The notes below the pieces were generated by a model. It saw only the letters and a program-made list of their open reading frames with translations. It had not been told where the DNA came from and ran no database searches. 64,000 nucleotides of DNA from Bacillota bacterium (lineage in GTDB: Bacteria > Bacillota > Clostridia > Oscillospirales > Ruminococcaceae). The stretch is taken from positions 1-64,000 of the forward strand of contig JAEWRN010000040.1 of NCBI GenBank assembly GCA_023460035.1, given 5' to 3'. Below, in pieces: positions 33,736 through 41,742 of the stretch (within the stretch, counting starts at the first letter, position 1; the number at the start of each line of letters is the position of its first letter). The translations under genes and the position numbers were made by a program.

Positions 33736-33788
33736 TTAGCGGTAAACTGGGCGCTTTAGTTTGTATAAAACGCCGAGCTTATTGCTAA
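33736..33788 (+). promoter_or_regulatory. Long stem-loop in the pnp leader
   Basis: TTAGCGGTAA pairs over its whole length with TTATTGCTAA (33736-33745, 33779-33788), continued by CT/AG and GGCG/CGCC with two one-base symmetric internal loops. A comparable double-stranded leader in E. coli pnp is cut by RNase III and lets PNPase limit its own synthesis. The same logic here is inference. Confidence 0.6.
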
Positions 33789-33840
33789 AACCGGTTGCCC
33801 AAATTCGACCCGAAATTCACAAAAGCAGGAGGCAACCCCC

Positions 33841-35991
33841 ATGGTAGAAGAATTTACTTCGCGTCTCGAAACCTTCCCGCAACACCGCGTGTTCGAGACC
33901 ACGCTTGCCGGGCGCCCGTTTGTGGTGGAGACCGGTAAAATGTGCAGCTTGTCGAACGGCAGCTGCATGGTACGGTACGGCGAAACTGTTGTGCTGTGCA
34001 ACGTGACAATGAGCGAAAAGCCGCGTGAAGGCATCGACTTTTTCCCGCTCAGCGTCGATTTTGAAGAGAAGCTGTACTCGGTTGGCCGTATCCCCGGCAG
34101 CTTTATGCGGCGCGAAGGCCGCCCCGGTGAAAAGGCCATTCTGACCAGCCGCGTCGTCGACCGCCCCATTCGCCCGTTGTTCCCCAAAACAATGCGCAAC
34201 GATGTGGCGGTGGTCATGACGGTCATGAGCGTCGACCAGGACTGCAGCCCCGAAATTGCCGGCATGATCGGCACGTCGATTGCGCTGTCTATCTCCGACA
34301 TCCCGTGGAACGGCCCCATCGCAGGCGTGTTTATGGGCCTTGTGGACGGGCAGCTGGTCATCAACCCCACCGAAGCACAGCGCAAGGTCAGTGATCTGGC
34401 ACTGACGGTGGCGGCGACAGAGCAAAAAATCGTCATGATTGAGGCGGGTGCGAACGAAGTGGACGAGGGCACGATGCTCGAGGCCATCAAAACCGCGCAT
34501 GTCGAAATCAAACATATGATCGAATTCATCAACAACATGGCGGACGAGATTGGCAAGCCCAAACGGGATTTTGAAATTGCCGACCTTGACTTTGACCTGT
34601 TGATGCGGGTGCGCAACGGCTACCTGGACGACTTTAAGGCCGCCATGGACACCGACGACAAAAACGTGCGCGATGCCCGCCTTGCCCCCATTCGCGAGCG
34701 CATTGCGACCGAGTTTGAGGACGAAGCAGATGCCGCCGAGGTGGACCTGCTGATGTACAAAATGCAGAAATACGTCGTGCGCCGCTGGCTGCTGGACGAC
34801 GGCAAGCGCGTGGACGGCCGCGGCATCAACGAAATTCGCCCGCTGGCCGCCGAAGTGGGCGTTCTGCCCCGCGTGCACGGCAGCGGCATGTTTACCCGCG
34901 GGCAGACCCAGGTACTCACCGTGGCGACGCTGTCAAACGGGCGCGATGCGCAGATTATGGACGACATCAGCACCGAGGACGAAAAGCGCTATATCCACCA
35001 CTACAATTTCCCGCCGTATTCGGTGGGTGAGGCGCGTGCGCCCCGCAGCCCCGGCCGCCGCGAGGTAGGCCACGGCGCGCTTGCCGAGCGCGCATTGATC
35101 CCCGTACTGCCTAGCGAGACCGAGTTCCCGTACACCATTCGCCTGGTGTCCGAGGTGCTGTCCTCCAACGGGTCTACCAGCCAGGCGTCAATCTGCGGCT
35201 CTACGCTGGCGCTGATGGATGCCGGTGTGCCCATCAAAGCACCGGTGGCAGGTATCTCCTGCGGGTTAATCACCGAGGGTGACCGCTGGATGACGATGCT
35301 GGACATTCAGGGCGTCGAGGATTTCCACGGCGACATGGACTTTAAGGTGGGCGGCACCAAGCGCGGCATCACCGCCATTCAAATGGACATCAAAATTGAC
35401 GGCCTGACCTACGACATCATTGAAGAGGCGTTTGAAAAATGCCGCAAGGCGCGCCTGTTTATTTTGGACGAGATCATGCTGAAAGCCATTGCAGAGCCGC
35501 GCGAGCAGCTTTCGCAGTACGCCCCGAAGATGGTCAGCTTTATGATCGATGTCGAAAAAATCCGCGACGTCATCGGCAAGGGCGGCAAGGTCATTCAGGA
35601 CATCTGCGCCAAGTGCAACTGCAAAATTGACGTGGAAGAGGACGGCCGCGTTTCCATCACGGCAGTCGACCGCGACGATTTGAACCGCGCGGTCAGCATT
35701 GTGCGCATGATTGTGGAGGACCCCGAGGTCGGCGCCATTTACAAGGGCCGCGTGACCCGGCTGATGAACTTTGGCGCGTTTGTTGAAATTGCGCCGGGCA
35801 AAGAGGGCCTTGTGCACATCTCGAAGCTGGACAGCAAGCGGGTCGAGCGGGTAGAGGATGTGGTCGCCGTGGGCGACGAGCTGATTGTCAAGGTCGTCGA
35901 AATCGACCAGCAGGGCCGCATTAACCTTTCGCGCAAGGACGCGCTGGCCGATATGGCAAAGCGCCAGGCCGAGCGTGAGGCTGCCGAATAA
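33841..35991 (+). CDS. pnp: Polyribonucleotide nucleotidyltransferase (PNPase)
   Basis: 716 residues. A phosphate-dependent 3'-5' exoribonuclease that acts in mRNA decay as a homotrimer. Two RNase PH domains (about 1-220 and 310-555, with 'GRAPRSPGRREVGHG'-like and 'MDFKVGGTKRGITAIQMDIK' motifs), a KH domain (about 560-620, 'IRDVIGKGGKVIQDI') and a C-terminal S1 domain (about 628-700, 'GRVTRLMNFGAFVEIAPGKEGLVHISKL'). Usual length. AGGAGGC lies upstream of the ATG. It follows rpsO as in most bacteria. Confidence 0.98.
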   Translation: MVEEFTSRLETFPQHRVFETTLAGRPFVVETGKMCSLSNGSCMVRYGETVVLCNVTMSEKPREGIDFFPLSVDFEEKLYSVGRIPGSFMRREGRPGEKAILTSRVVDRPIRPLFPKTMRNDVAVVMTVMSVDQDCSPEIAGMIGTSIALSISDIPWNGPIAGVFMGLVDGQLVINPTEAQRKVSDLALTVAATEQKIVMIEAGANEVDEGTMLEAIKTAHVEIKHMIEFINNMADEIGKPKRDFEIADLDFDLLMRVRNGYLDDFKAAMDTDDKNVRDARLAPIRERIATEFEDEADAAEVDLLMYKMQKYVVRRWLLDDGKRVDGRGINEIRPLAAEVGVLPRVHGSGMFTRGQTQVLTVATLSNGRDAQIMDDISTEDEKRYIHHYNFPPYSVGEARAPRSPGRREVGHGALAERALIPVLPSETEFPYTIRLVSEVLSSNGSTSQASICGSTLALMDAGVPIKAPVAGISCGLITEGDRWMTMLDIQGVEDFHGDMDFKVGGTKRGITAIQMDIKIDGLTYDIIEEAFEKCRKARLFILDEIMLKAIAEPREQLSQYAPKMVSFMIDVEKIRDVIGKGGKVIQDICAKCNCKIDVEEDGRVSITAVDRDDLNRAVSIVRMIVEDPEVGAIYKGRVTRLMNFGAFVEIAPGKEGLVHISKLDSKRVERVEDVVAVGDELIVKVVEIDQQGRINLSRKDALADMAKRQAEREAAE

Positions 35992-36015
35992 GAGAAATTT
36001 CTGTAAAATTGCTGC

Positions 36016-36048
36016 AAAGGCGGCGGGCCACCGGCCCGCCGCCTTTTT
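36016..36048 (+). terminator. Terminator after pnp
   Basis: 14-base arms (36016-36029, 36033-36046) with a three-base loop and a T tail, 25 bases after the stop codon. Confidence 0.93.
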
Positions 36049-36125
36049 GCGTCAAAGCGCGCCGCAGCGCCGCCGGCGCGCTTTTGGCAAGCGGTGTATG
36101 CGTTGTGTGCACAAAGCGGGGGGGA

Positions 36126-36153
36126 TTGCCTTTTTAACCCATTCTGCTATAAT
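36126..36153 (+). promoter_or_regulatory. Promoter of the desulfoferrodoxin gene
   Basis: TTGCCT (36126-36131), 16 bases, TATAAT (36148-36153), about 50 bases before the ATG. Confidence 0.7.
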
Positions 36154-36201
36154 AAGAAACAGGTTCTACCACAAATTTAATCTGAATGGGAGGTTTTTAA
36201 A

Positions 36202-36582
36202 ATGGCTGCTAAATTTTATCGCTGCAATCATTGTGGCAATCTCGTGGGGATGATTCACGCGTCCGGCGCGCCGATTATCTGCTGCGGTGACCCGATGGAG
36301 GCCCTGGAGCCCAACACCACCGAGGCTGCGGGCGAAAAGCACCTGCCGGTCATTCATGTGATGGGCGACCACGTCACCGTTGAGGTTGGCGCAGTGGCAC
36401 ACCCCATGCTGCCCGAGCACTACATTCAGTGGATTTACCTTGAGACCAACAAGGGTGGCCAGCGGCACGAGCTGGCCCCGGGCGGCGAGCCCAAGACCGT
36501 GTTTGCCCTGGCAGAAGGCGAAAAGGCGGTCGCGGCATATGCATACTGCAACCTGCATGGCCTGTGGAAAACCGACGTCTGA
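36202..36582 (+). CDS. dfx: Desulfoferrodoxin / superoxide reductase
   Basis: 126 residues. It reduces superoxide to peroxide in anaerobes. Centre I, a desulforedoxin-type iron site, has C8, C11, C27 and C28. Centre II, the catalytic iron site, has H47, H67, H73, C116 and H119, with the catalytic K46 in 'EKHLP'. Both sites are complete, so this is a class I (two-iron) enzyme. It is monocistronic with its own promoter and a perfect terminator palindrome. GGGAGG precedes the ATG. It indicates a strict anaerobe facing occasional oxygen. Confidence 0.96.
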   Translation: MAAKFYRCNHCGNLVGMIHASGAPIICCGDPMEALEPNTTEAAGEKHLPVIHVMGDHVTVEVGAVAHPMLPEHYIQWIYLETNKGGQRHELAPGGEPKTVFALAEGEKAVAAYAYCNLHGLWKTDV

Positions 36583-36592
36583 TTTGTAATTT

Positions 36593-36634
36593 TAAAACAA
36601 TGGCCCGCACCAGCTGGTGCGGGCCATTGTTTTA
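36593..36634 (+). terminator. Perfect 42-base palindrome terminator after dfx
   Basis: The two halves from 36593 and 36634 are fully complementary and meet at CAG|CTG, with A runs on one side and T runs on the other, so it could end transcription from either direction. It lies 10 bases past the stop codon. Confidence 0.9.
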
Positions 36635-36666
36635 AAAAAAGGGCAGCCCGGCACCGGGCACATGCT

Positions 36667-36695
36667 TTGATTTCCCAAAGCGAATATGATATAAT
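36667..36695 (+). promoter_or_regulatory. Promoter of proBA
   Basis: TTGATT (36667-36672), 17 bases, TATAAT (36690-36695). The short leader then holds a hairpin GCCGTGC/GCACGGC (36731-36747) that ends one base before the GGGGGA ribosome site of proB, so its folding could affect access to that site. Confidence 0.75.
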
Positions 36696-36760
36696 GAAAC
36701 CCTATTCAGGCATTTTTCAGAAAATGACAGGCCGTGCGCGGCACGGCATGGGGGAACGGT

Positions 36761-37534
36761 ATGCGAATCGTCATTAAGGTGGGCACCTCAACGCTGGCAC
36801 ACGGCACCGGGCAATTAAACCTACGCCGCATTGCGCAGCTGTGCAGGGTAATTGCAGACATCAAAAACAGTGGTGTAGAAGTTATTATGGTCTCCTCCGG
36901 TGCCATTGGCATGGGGGTGGGCAAGCTTTCGCTGCCACAGCGACCGCAGGACGTTCCAGGTAAGCAAGCCGCCTCGGCAGTCGGCCAGTGCGAGCTGATG
37001 TATATTTACGACAAAGAGTTTGAGCAGTACCACCACGTGGTGGCACAGATGCTGCTGACGAGCTATGAAATTGAAAACATCCACTGCCGCCAAAACATTG
37101 AAAACACGTTGCAGCGGCTGATGGATTATGGCGTGCTGCCCATTGTCAACGAAAACGACACCGTGGCAACCGAAGAGCTGGGCATTGGCGAAAACGACAC
37201 GCTTTCGGCCATTGTGGCAACACTGGCGCGGGCCGACCTGCTGGTTATTTTGTCCGACATTGACGGGCTGTACGACAGCGACCCGCACCAGAACCCGGAT
37301 GCAAAGCTAATCCCATGGGTCGAAGCCATCACCCCGGAGATTTTTAAACTGGCAGGGGGCGCCGGCAGCACCCTTGGCACCGGCGGTATGGAGACAAAAT
37401 TGCGCGCAGGCCTTGTTGCCAACCGCGCGGGCATCCCGATGGTCATCCTCAACGGCCAGCGGCCGGAGTTGTTGTACGACCTGATGGAGGGCAAGCCGGT
37501 GGGCACCCGTTTTGAAGGGAGGAAACCCGAATGA
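36761..37534 (+). CDS. proB: Glutamate 5-kinase, short form without PUA domain
   Basis: 257 residues. First step of proline synthesis, phosphorylating glutamate. Amino-acid kinase fold with 'IVIKVGTSTL' (about 3-12), 'VSSGAIGMGVGKL', 'PIVNENDTVATEELGIGENDTLSAIVA' (about 127-153) and 'GTGGMETKLRAGLVANRAGI'. E. coli ProB has an extra C-terminal PUA domain (367 residues); its lack is common in Firmicutes. ATG 36761 follows GGGGGA; nine codons open upstream cross the hairpin. The stop overlaps the proA start (ATGA). Confidence 0.96.
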   Translation: MRIVIKVGTSTLAHGTGQLNLRRIAQLCRVIADIKNSGVEVIMVSSGAIGMGVGKLSLPQRPQDVPGKQAASAVGQCELMYIYDKEFEQYHHVVAQMLLTSYEIENIHCRQNIENTLQRLMDYGVLPIVNENDTVATEELGIGENDTLSAIVATLARADLLVILSDIDGLYDSDPHQNPDAKLIPWVEAITPEIFKLAGGAGSTLGTGGMETKLRAGLVANRAGIPMVILNGQRPELLYDLMEGKPVGTRFEGRKPE

Positions 37535-38766
37535 GTTTAGACGCATTGCTGGCACGTGCCGCAAAGGCAAAACGCAGCATCGCCTATGCCGATACCGCAA
37601 GTAAAAACGCGCTGTTACAGGCCATGGCGGCACAGCTGCGCGCACAAAAGCAGCAAATTTTGCAGGCCAATGCCGCAGACCTTGCGGCGGTACAGGGTAA
37701 AATCAGCGACGTGATGCAGGACCGTCTGCGCCTGACCGACGCCCGCATTGAGGGCATGGCGGCCGGGCTCGAAAGTGTTGCGGCCCTGCCGGACCCCGTG
37801 GGCAACGTGGTCAAACAGCTTCATCGCCCAAACGGTCTGCTGATTGAAAAGGTCACAGTGCCGATGGGTGTCATTGCGATTATTTATGAGTCGCGCCCCA
37901 ACGTGACGGCAGATGCGGCTGCTTTGTGCCTGAAAGCGGGCAGCGTGTGTGTGCTGCGCGGCGGCAAAGAGGCCATTCAAAGCAACACTTCTATTGTAGC
38001 GGCGCTGAAAGCGGGTGCCACCGCCGCCGGGTTTGACCCGGATGTCATCTGCCTCGTAGAGGACACGACCCGCGAGAGCGCAAATGAGCTGATGACCGCA
38101 GAGGGCAAAGTAGACCTGCTGATCCCGCGCGGCGGGGCGGGGCTAATCCGCGCCTGCGTGGAAAATGCCACCGTGCCCTGCATCGAAACGGGCACCGGCA
38201 TCTGCCATATTTATGTGGATAAGGCTGCCGACCTTGACATGGCGGTTTCGATTTTGTTCAACGCTAAAACCAGCCGCCCCAGCGTGTGCAATGCCGCCGA
38301 GGTCTGCCTTGTGCACCGCGATATTGCCGCGGCCTTTTTGCCGCTTGCCGCCAAAAAGCTGGCCGAAAAGCAGGTAGAGCTGCGGCTGGATGAAGCAGCG
38401 GCTAAAATTATTTCGGGCAAACCTGCAAATGAACACGATTTTGACACAGAATTTTTAGATTATATCCTTGGGGTAAAAGTAGTTGACGACCTTGCCGGTG
38501 CCATTGCGCATATTGCCGCGCATTCCACGCACCACTCCGACGCCATCGTCACCGCAGACGAAGCGGCGGCACAGCAGTTTGTGCGCGAGGTCGATTCGGC
38601 GGCAGTCTATGTCAATGCCTCCACCCGTTTTACCGACGGCGGAGAGTTTGGGCAGGGCTGTGAAATGGGCATTTCTACCCAAAAGGTCGGTGCGCGCGGG
38701 CCGATGGGCCTGGAGGAGATCACCACCTACAAATACGTTGTCCGGGGCAGTGGGCAGATCCGCTGA
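37531..38766 (+). CDS. proA: Glutamate-5-semialdehyde dehydrogenase
   Basis: 411 residues. NADPH-dependent reduction of glutamyl 5-phosphate, second step of proline synthesis. Aldehyde dehydrogenase fold; the catalytic Cys is in 'SRPSVCNAAE' (about 250-259), with 'VPMGVIAIIYESRPNVTADAA' near 110 and 'DGGEFGQGCEMGISTQKVGARGPMGLEE' near 370. Translationally coupled to proB. Confidence 0.97.
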   Translation: MSLDALLARAAKAKRSIAYADTASKNALLQAMAAQLRAQKQQILQANAADLAAVQGKISDVMQDRLRLTDARIEGMAAGLESVAALPDPVGNVVKQLHRPNGLLIEKVTVPMGVIAIIYESRPNVTADAAALCLKAGSVCVLRGGKEAIQSNTSIVAALKAGATAAGFDPDVICLVEDTTRESANELMTAEGKVDLLIPRGGAGLIRACVENATVPCIETGTGICHIYVDKAADLDMAVSILFNAKTSRPSVCNAAEVCLVHRDIAAAFLPLAAKKLAEKQVELRLDEAAAKIISGKPANEHDFDTEFLDYILGVKVVDDLAGAIAHIAAHSTHHSDAIVTADEAAAQQFVREVDSAAVYVNASTRFTDGGEFGQGCEMGISTQKVGARGPMGLEEITTYKYVVRGSGQIR

Positions 38767-38793
38767 GCCGGGCCGGTTTTAAGAGGTATCACA

Positions 38794-39624
38794 ATGGCTT
38801 ATAAAAGACAGACAAGAGAAGAAAAAGAGCGTATGCACCGCCGCCGCCGCAGGCAGCTTTTGGGCGGTGTGATCAGCTTGCTGGTCGTAGTGGGGGCGAT
38901 TTCGCTTATTATGGGCGGTGTTCGCGTGGCTGCGGGCCTGTTTGACGATACCGCAGAGCGGGAACAATATGAAAAACTGCTTGCGCCGGTTGTGATGCTG
39001 GACCCGGTGCCGTTTGACAGCCTTGAAACAGCCGACCAGAACATGCTGCTGCAGGCTGCCATTTGGGAAGCCATTTACAACGAGGATATTACGAAGTACG
39101 ACCGCGACGAGGGCGGCGCGCTGATTTTGCCGGTGGTGGACGTGGACAAAAACGCCGCGTTGTTGCTGGGCAAAAACTATGCGCTGGAACACCACACCTT
39201 CAGCGCCAGCGGTATGGAATTTGTGTACGATGAGGACCGCAAGGGGTACATCATCCCGATTACCGGTACGACCAGTGCCTACACGCCAAAGGTGGTCAAG
39301 ATTAAAAATGAAGTACAGCAAAAAATTGTGACGGTGGGCTATGTGGCCCCGCCGACCGGTTTTTCGCTGGACGGCACCCTTTCGACCGAGCAGGGCGAGC
39401 CGGCGTTTTATTACGACTATGTGTTTACCCGGCAGGACGATGGGTACTACCTTACCGCCATGAAGAACAGTGACATGAAGCCCGCCAGCGACGCACAGAC
39501 CCCGCAAAGCAACTCGCAGGCGGCTGTGCCGGAAAACGACCAGCTGACGCAAGAATTGCAGCAGCAGGCAGATTCGGCCAGCACCAGTGCCGCACCGGCT
39601 TCGGATGCAACCACTGGCGAATGA
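38794..39624 (+). CDS. Membrane-anchored extracytoplasmic protein of unknown function
   Basis: 276 residues. A very basic N-terminus (R/K-rich to about 27) is followed by a single membrane segment (about 22-46), then an outside domain of about 180 residues with 'FDSLETADQNMLLQAAIWEAIYN' and 'GYIIPITGTTSAYTPKVVKI', and a low-complexity Ser/Gln/Ala tail after about 225. Clostridial proteins with this layout are common beside proBA, but no function is established. Co-transcribed with proBA, 27 bases after proA, and ended by a strong terminator. Confidence 0.75.
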   Translation: MAYKRQTREEKERMHRRRRRQLLGGVISLLVVVGAISLIMGGVRVAAGLFDDTAEREQYEKLLAPVVMLDPVPFDSLETADQNMLLQAAIWEAIYNEDITKYDRDEGGALILPVVDVDKNAALLLGKNYALEHHTFSASGMEFVYDEDRKGYIIPITGTTSAYTPKVVKIKNEVQQKIVTVGYVAPPTGFSLDGTLSTEQGEPAFYYDYVFTRQDDGYYLTAMKNSDMKPASDAQTPQSNSQAAVPENDQLTQELQQQADSASTSAAPASDATTGE

Positions 39625-39633
39625 CAAGACAGC

Positions 39634-39665
39634 AAAACAGAGGGCGCAGGCCCTCTGTTTTTTTG
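39634..39665 (+). terminator. Terminator of the proBA operon
   Basis: 12-base arms AAAACAGAGGGC/GCCCTCTGTTTT around GCAG, followed by more T, ten bases past the stop codon. Confidence 0.93.
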
Positions 39666-39674
39666 TTCAGATAT

Positions 39675-39703
39675 TTTACAAATTGTATCTATTAAAGTAT
39701 AAT
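39675..39703 (+). promoter_or_regulatory. Strong promoter with no annotated gene behind it
   Basis: TTTACA (39675-39680), 17 bases, TATAAT (39698-39703). It points to the right into about 240 bases with no standard gene before the end of the convergent bioY gene. Confidence 0.75.
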
Positions 39704-39709
39704 AAACAT

Positions 39710-39945
39710 TTTGTATTCTGCAAAGCCGAGCATATGTGCAAATGTACCCCTGCTGTTTTGTTTAAGCAGCAGGCCGCGACATGGCCTTGCGTTGGATGGA
39801 ATGGCATACATTAAAGGAAGCGGAAAAGCTGGGCACCCCCAGGCGGCTGCGCCAGTGTTTTGCTGAGTAAATGGGGGCATATCGCGCAGCGGTATTGAAA
39901 CAGCAAGCGGCCCTGTGCCCGTGCAGGAGGTTAGAAAGAGAAAAG
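39710..39945 (+). other. Possible small RNA or small-protein transcript
   Basis: The region behind the promoter at 39675-39703. It contains a hairpin CCTGCTG/CAGCAGG (about 39749-39772) and pairings such as CCCCCA/TGGGGG and GCTGCGC/GCGCAGC. Two small in-frame open frames follow each other as stop-start (TAAATG): 39781-39870 (29 codons, starting M-A-L-R-W-M-E-W) and 39871-39969 (32 codons). Neither has a strong ribosome site. I cannot match it to 6S, SRP, tmRNA or RNase P RNA; the SRP loop and RNase P cores are absent. Confidence 0.4.
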
Positions 39946-39987
39946 AACCTCACCGGCACCCTGAAATAAAAAGGCGCCGGTGAGGTT
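39946..39987 (-). terminator. Terminator of birA-bioY
   Basis: 12-base arms AACCTCACCGGC/GCCGGTGAGGTT, followed on the minus strand by CTTTTCTCTTTC. It lies 36 bases after the bioY stop codon and could also end the plus-strand transcript from 39.7 kb. Confidence 0.8.
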
Positions 39988-40022
39988 GCAATTTGTATTT
40001 AATAGGGCAGAAAAACAGAAAC

Positions 40023-40550
40023 TCAGCGCAGCCGGCTTTTTAGCGCGGCGGCCAGCAAAAAGGCACCGATGCCCTTTAGAATATCCGGCACAATAAACGG
40101 TACAACGCACAGCAACAAGCTTTCTGCAACACCGCGGCCGGTAGCAAGCATAAACCAGCCGGTGCCCAGCGTATAGCACACGGCAAGGCCCAGCAGCATC
40201 GCGCCGCCAAGTAGCAGCTTGTTATGGGTGTTTTTAATTGCCAGCGCGGTGCACAGTGCAATAGCGATATAACCGAAAATGTACCCGCCGGTCGGGCCAA
40301 ACAGTATCGAAGGCCCGGCACTGAACTGGGCAAACACCGGTACCCCAAAGGTGCCCAGCAGCAGGTAGACCCCCATGCTGGCAGCCGCCCAAAGCGGCGA
40401 CAGCAGGCAGCCGGCAAGGTAGGCACCAAACACGGCAAGGTTAAACGGCACCGGGCCAATGGGTAGCACAATCTGTGCTAAAATGGCGGTCGCCGCGCAA
40501 ATCAGCGCGGCCAGCACCATATTTTTTGTTTTGGTACGGGTAGTTTCCAT
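40023..40550 (-). CDS. bioY: Biotin transporter substrate-binding subunit BioY
   Basis: 175 residues with six membrane segments. BioY family marks: 'AQIVLPIGPVPFNLAVFGAYLAGCLLSPLWA' (about 24-54) and 'GPTGGYIFGY' (about 88-97). It is the S component of an ECF vitamin importer and would use the shared EcfAAT module encoded elsewhere. ATG 40550 follows AGAGGGG. It is the second gene after birA, so biotin uptake is under the same operator. No biotin synthesis genes are in view, in keeping with a biotin scavenger. Confidence 0.96.
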   Translation of the reverse strand: METTRTKTKNMVLAALICAATAILAQIVLPIGPVPFNLAVFGAYLAGCLLSPLWAAASMGVYLLLGTFGVPVFAQFSAGPSILFGPTGGYIFGYIAIALCTALAIKNTHNKLLLGGAMLLGLAVCYTLGTGWFMLATGRGVAESLLLCVVPFIVPDILKGIGAFLLAAALKSRLR

Positions 40551-40574
40551 CAAAACCCCTCTTTTATAGTAAAG

Positions 40575-41558
40575 TTAAAAATCGTCCGGGCGCAGGCTTA
40601 CTTCGCCACCCAGCAGCAGGCGGGTGGTGCCATCCGGCAAGGTCACCGGCAGCCGTGCGACATCGTCCACCTGCCCGGCAGTTGCCCGGTAAGGCGTGCC
40701 CACTGCGGGTGTCACGGTGACTTCGCGCCCGGTCAGCAGGCTGGCGGCGCGGTATTCGTCCAAAAAATCGGTCTGCCTTGGCAAGCCCTGCAGCAGCGGC
40801 AAAAATTCGTTTGCAATGGCGGCGGCAATACCCGCGCGGCCCAGCGGCGGCAAACTGGCAAAGGGCGCCCCGGCTACCCCGTCAAGGCCCGGGCCAAACC
40901 CGCCCTGCGGCAGGGTGAGGTTGATACCAAAGCCCACAATTAAATGGCTGATGAACCCGCTTTCAAAATCGGTGGCGGCTTCGGTTAAAATACCGGCAAT
41001 TTTATAGGGGCCGCAAAACAGGTCGTTCACCCATTTAATTTGCACCTCTGCGCCAAGGCGCACCAGCACGCGCCGCGCCGCCACCGCGGCGGCGGCGGTG
41101 ACGAGGGTCGCGTTTTCTGCCGTCAGGGTGGGGGTGCACAGCAGGCTGAAATAAAGGCCGCTGTGTGGCGGCGAATAAAACGTGCGCCCGCGCCGCCCGC
41201 GGCCGGAGGTCTGGGTTTCGGCTGCCACCAAAAAAGGCTCCTTTTGCCCGTCCAGCGCAAGCTGGCGTGCCCGCTGGTTGGTAGAGGGCAGGCTGGCATG
41301 GGCCTCGGCCCCCCAGCCTGCACCCAGCTGCACACAAAGCTCTTCGCTGGTCAGCAAATCGCCGCCCTGTTGCAACAGGTAGCCGCGCCGCGGCACCGAT
41401 TGTAAATCAAACCCCTCGGCGCGCAGGTCGTTTGCGGCTTTCCACACCGCATTGCGCGAAACCCCCAGCTTTTGCGCCAGCGCCCCGCCGCTTTGCCAGC
41501 TGCCGGGCGCTTCGCGCAGCGCGCGCAGCAGTGCCTGCTTGGTGGATGTCTCTTTCAT
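40575..41558 (-). CDS. birA: Biotin-protein ligase and biotin repressor BirA
   Basis: 327 residues. An N-terminal winged helix (about 1-65, 'GGALAQKLGVSRNAVWKAANDLRAEGF') makes it a repressor; the catalytic domain has 'QTSGRGRRGRTFYSP' (about 116-130) and 'IKWVNDLFCGPYKIAGIL' (about 178-195). It attaches biotin to carboxylases and, when loaded with biotinyl-AMP, binds its operator. ATG 41558 follows GGAAGGGG; 19 more codons open upstream lack a site. An operator of the expected type lies 100 bases upstream. Confidence 0.95.
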   Translation of the reverse strand: MKETSTKQALLRALREAPGSWQSGGALAQKLGVSRNAVWKAANDLRAEGFDLQSVPRRGYLLQQGGDLLTSEELCVQLGAGWGAEAHASLPSTNQRARQLALDGQKEPFLVAAETQTSGRGRRGRTFYSPPHSGLYFSLLCTPTLTAENATLVTAAAAVAARRVLVRLGAEVQIKWVNDLFCGPYKIAGILTEAATDFESGFISHLIVGFGINLTLPQGGFGPGLDGVAGAPFASLPPLGRAGIAAAIANEFLPLLQGLPRQTDFLDEYRAASLLTGREVTVTPAVGTPYRATAGQVDDVARLPVTLPDGTTRLLLGGEVSLRPDDF

Positions 41559-41660
41559 GCCTGCCCCTTCCTTTGCCGGTGCCGGTGGGCGCAGCCGTCG
41601 CTGCGCGTGGGGCACGGGCAGGGTGTGTTAGTTCGAACCGTACCCAGTGTAAAACAAACA

Positions 41661-41705
41661 GCGGCCATTGTCAACCTAAAAATAAAACAGGTTGACAATG
41701 GCCGC
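41661..41705 (-). promoter_or_regulatory. BirA operator and birA-bioY promoter
   Basis: TTGTCAACC (41668-41676) and GGTTGACAA (41690-41698) flank a 13-base A/T spacer, the BirA box layout. The complementarity continues outward to 16-base arms (41661-41676, 41690-41705). On the minus strand the outer TTGACA acts as a -35 box, with TACACT 17 bases on as -10 box, so repressor binding would block the promoter. The same hairpin followed by TGTTTGTTTT could end transcription of tatD. Confidence 0.85.
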
Positions 41706-41742
41706 TGAAAAGAAACAATCGCGTTCTGCTTGCGGTGCGGGT

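Noticed and set aside
39710..39945. 6S RNA, SRP RNA, tmRNA or RNase P RNA
   Set aside because: No SRP loop, no RNase P core, no tRNA-like end; the pairings found do not give a clear 6S bubble.
41625..41645. tRNA-like T-loop sequence GTTCGAACC
   Set aside because: No acceptor or anticodon stem around it; lies in the birA upstream region.
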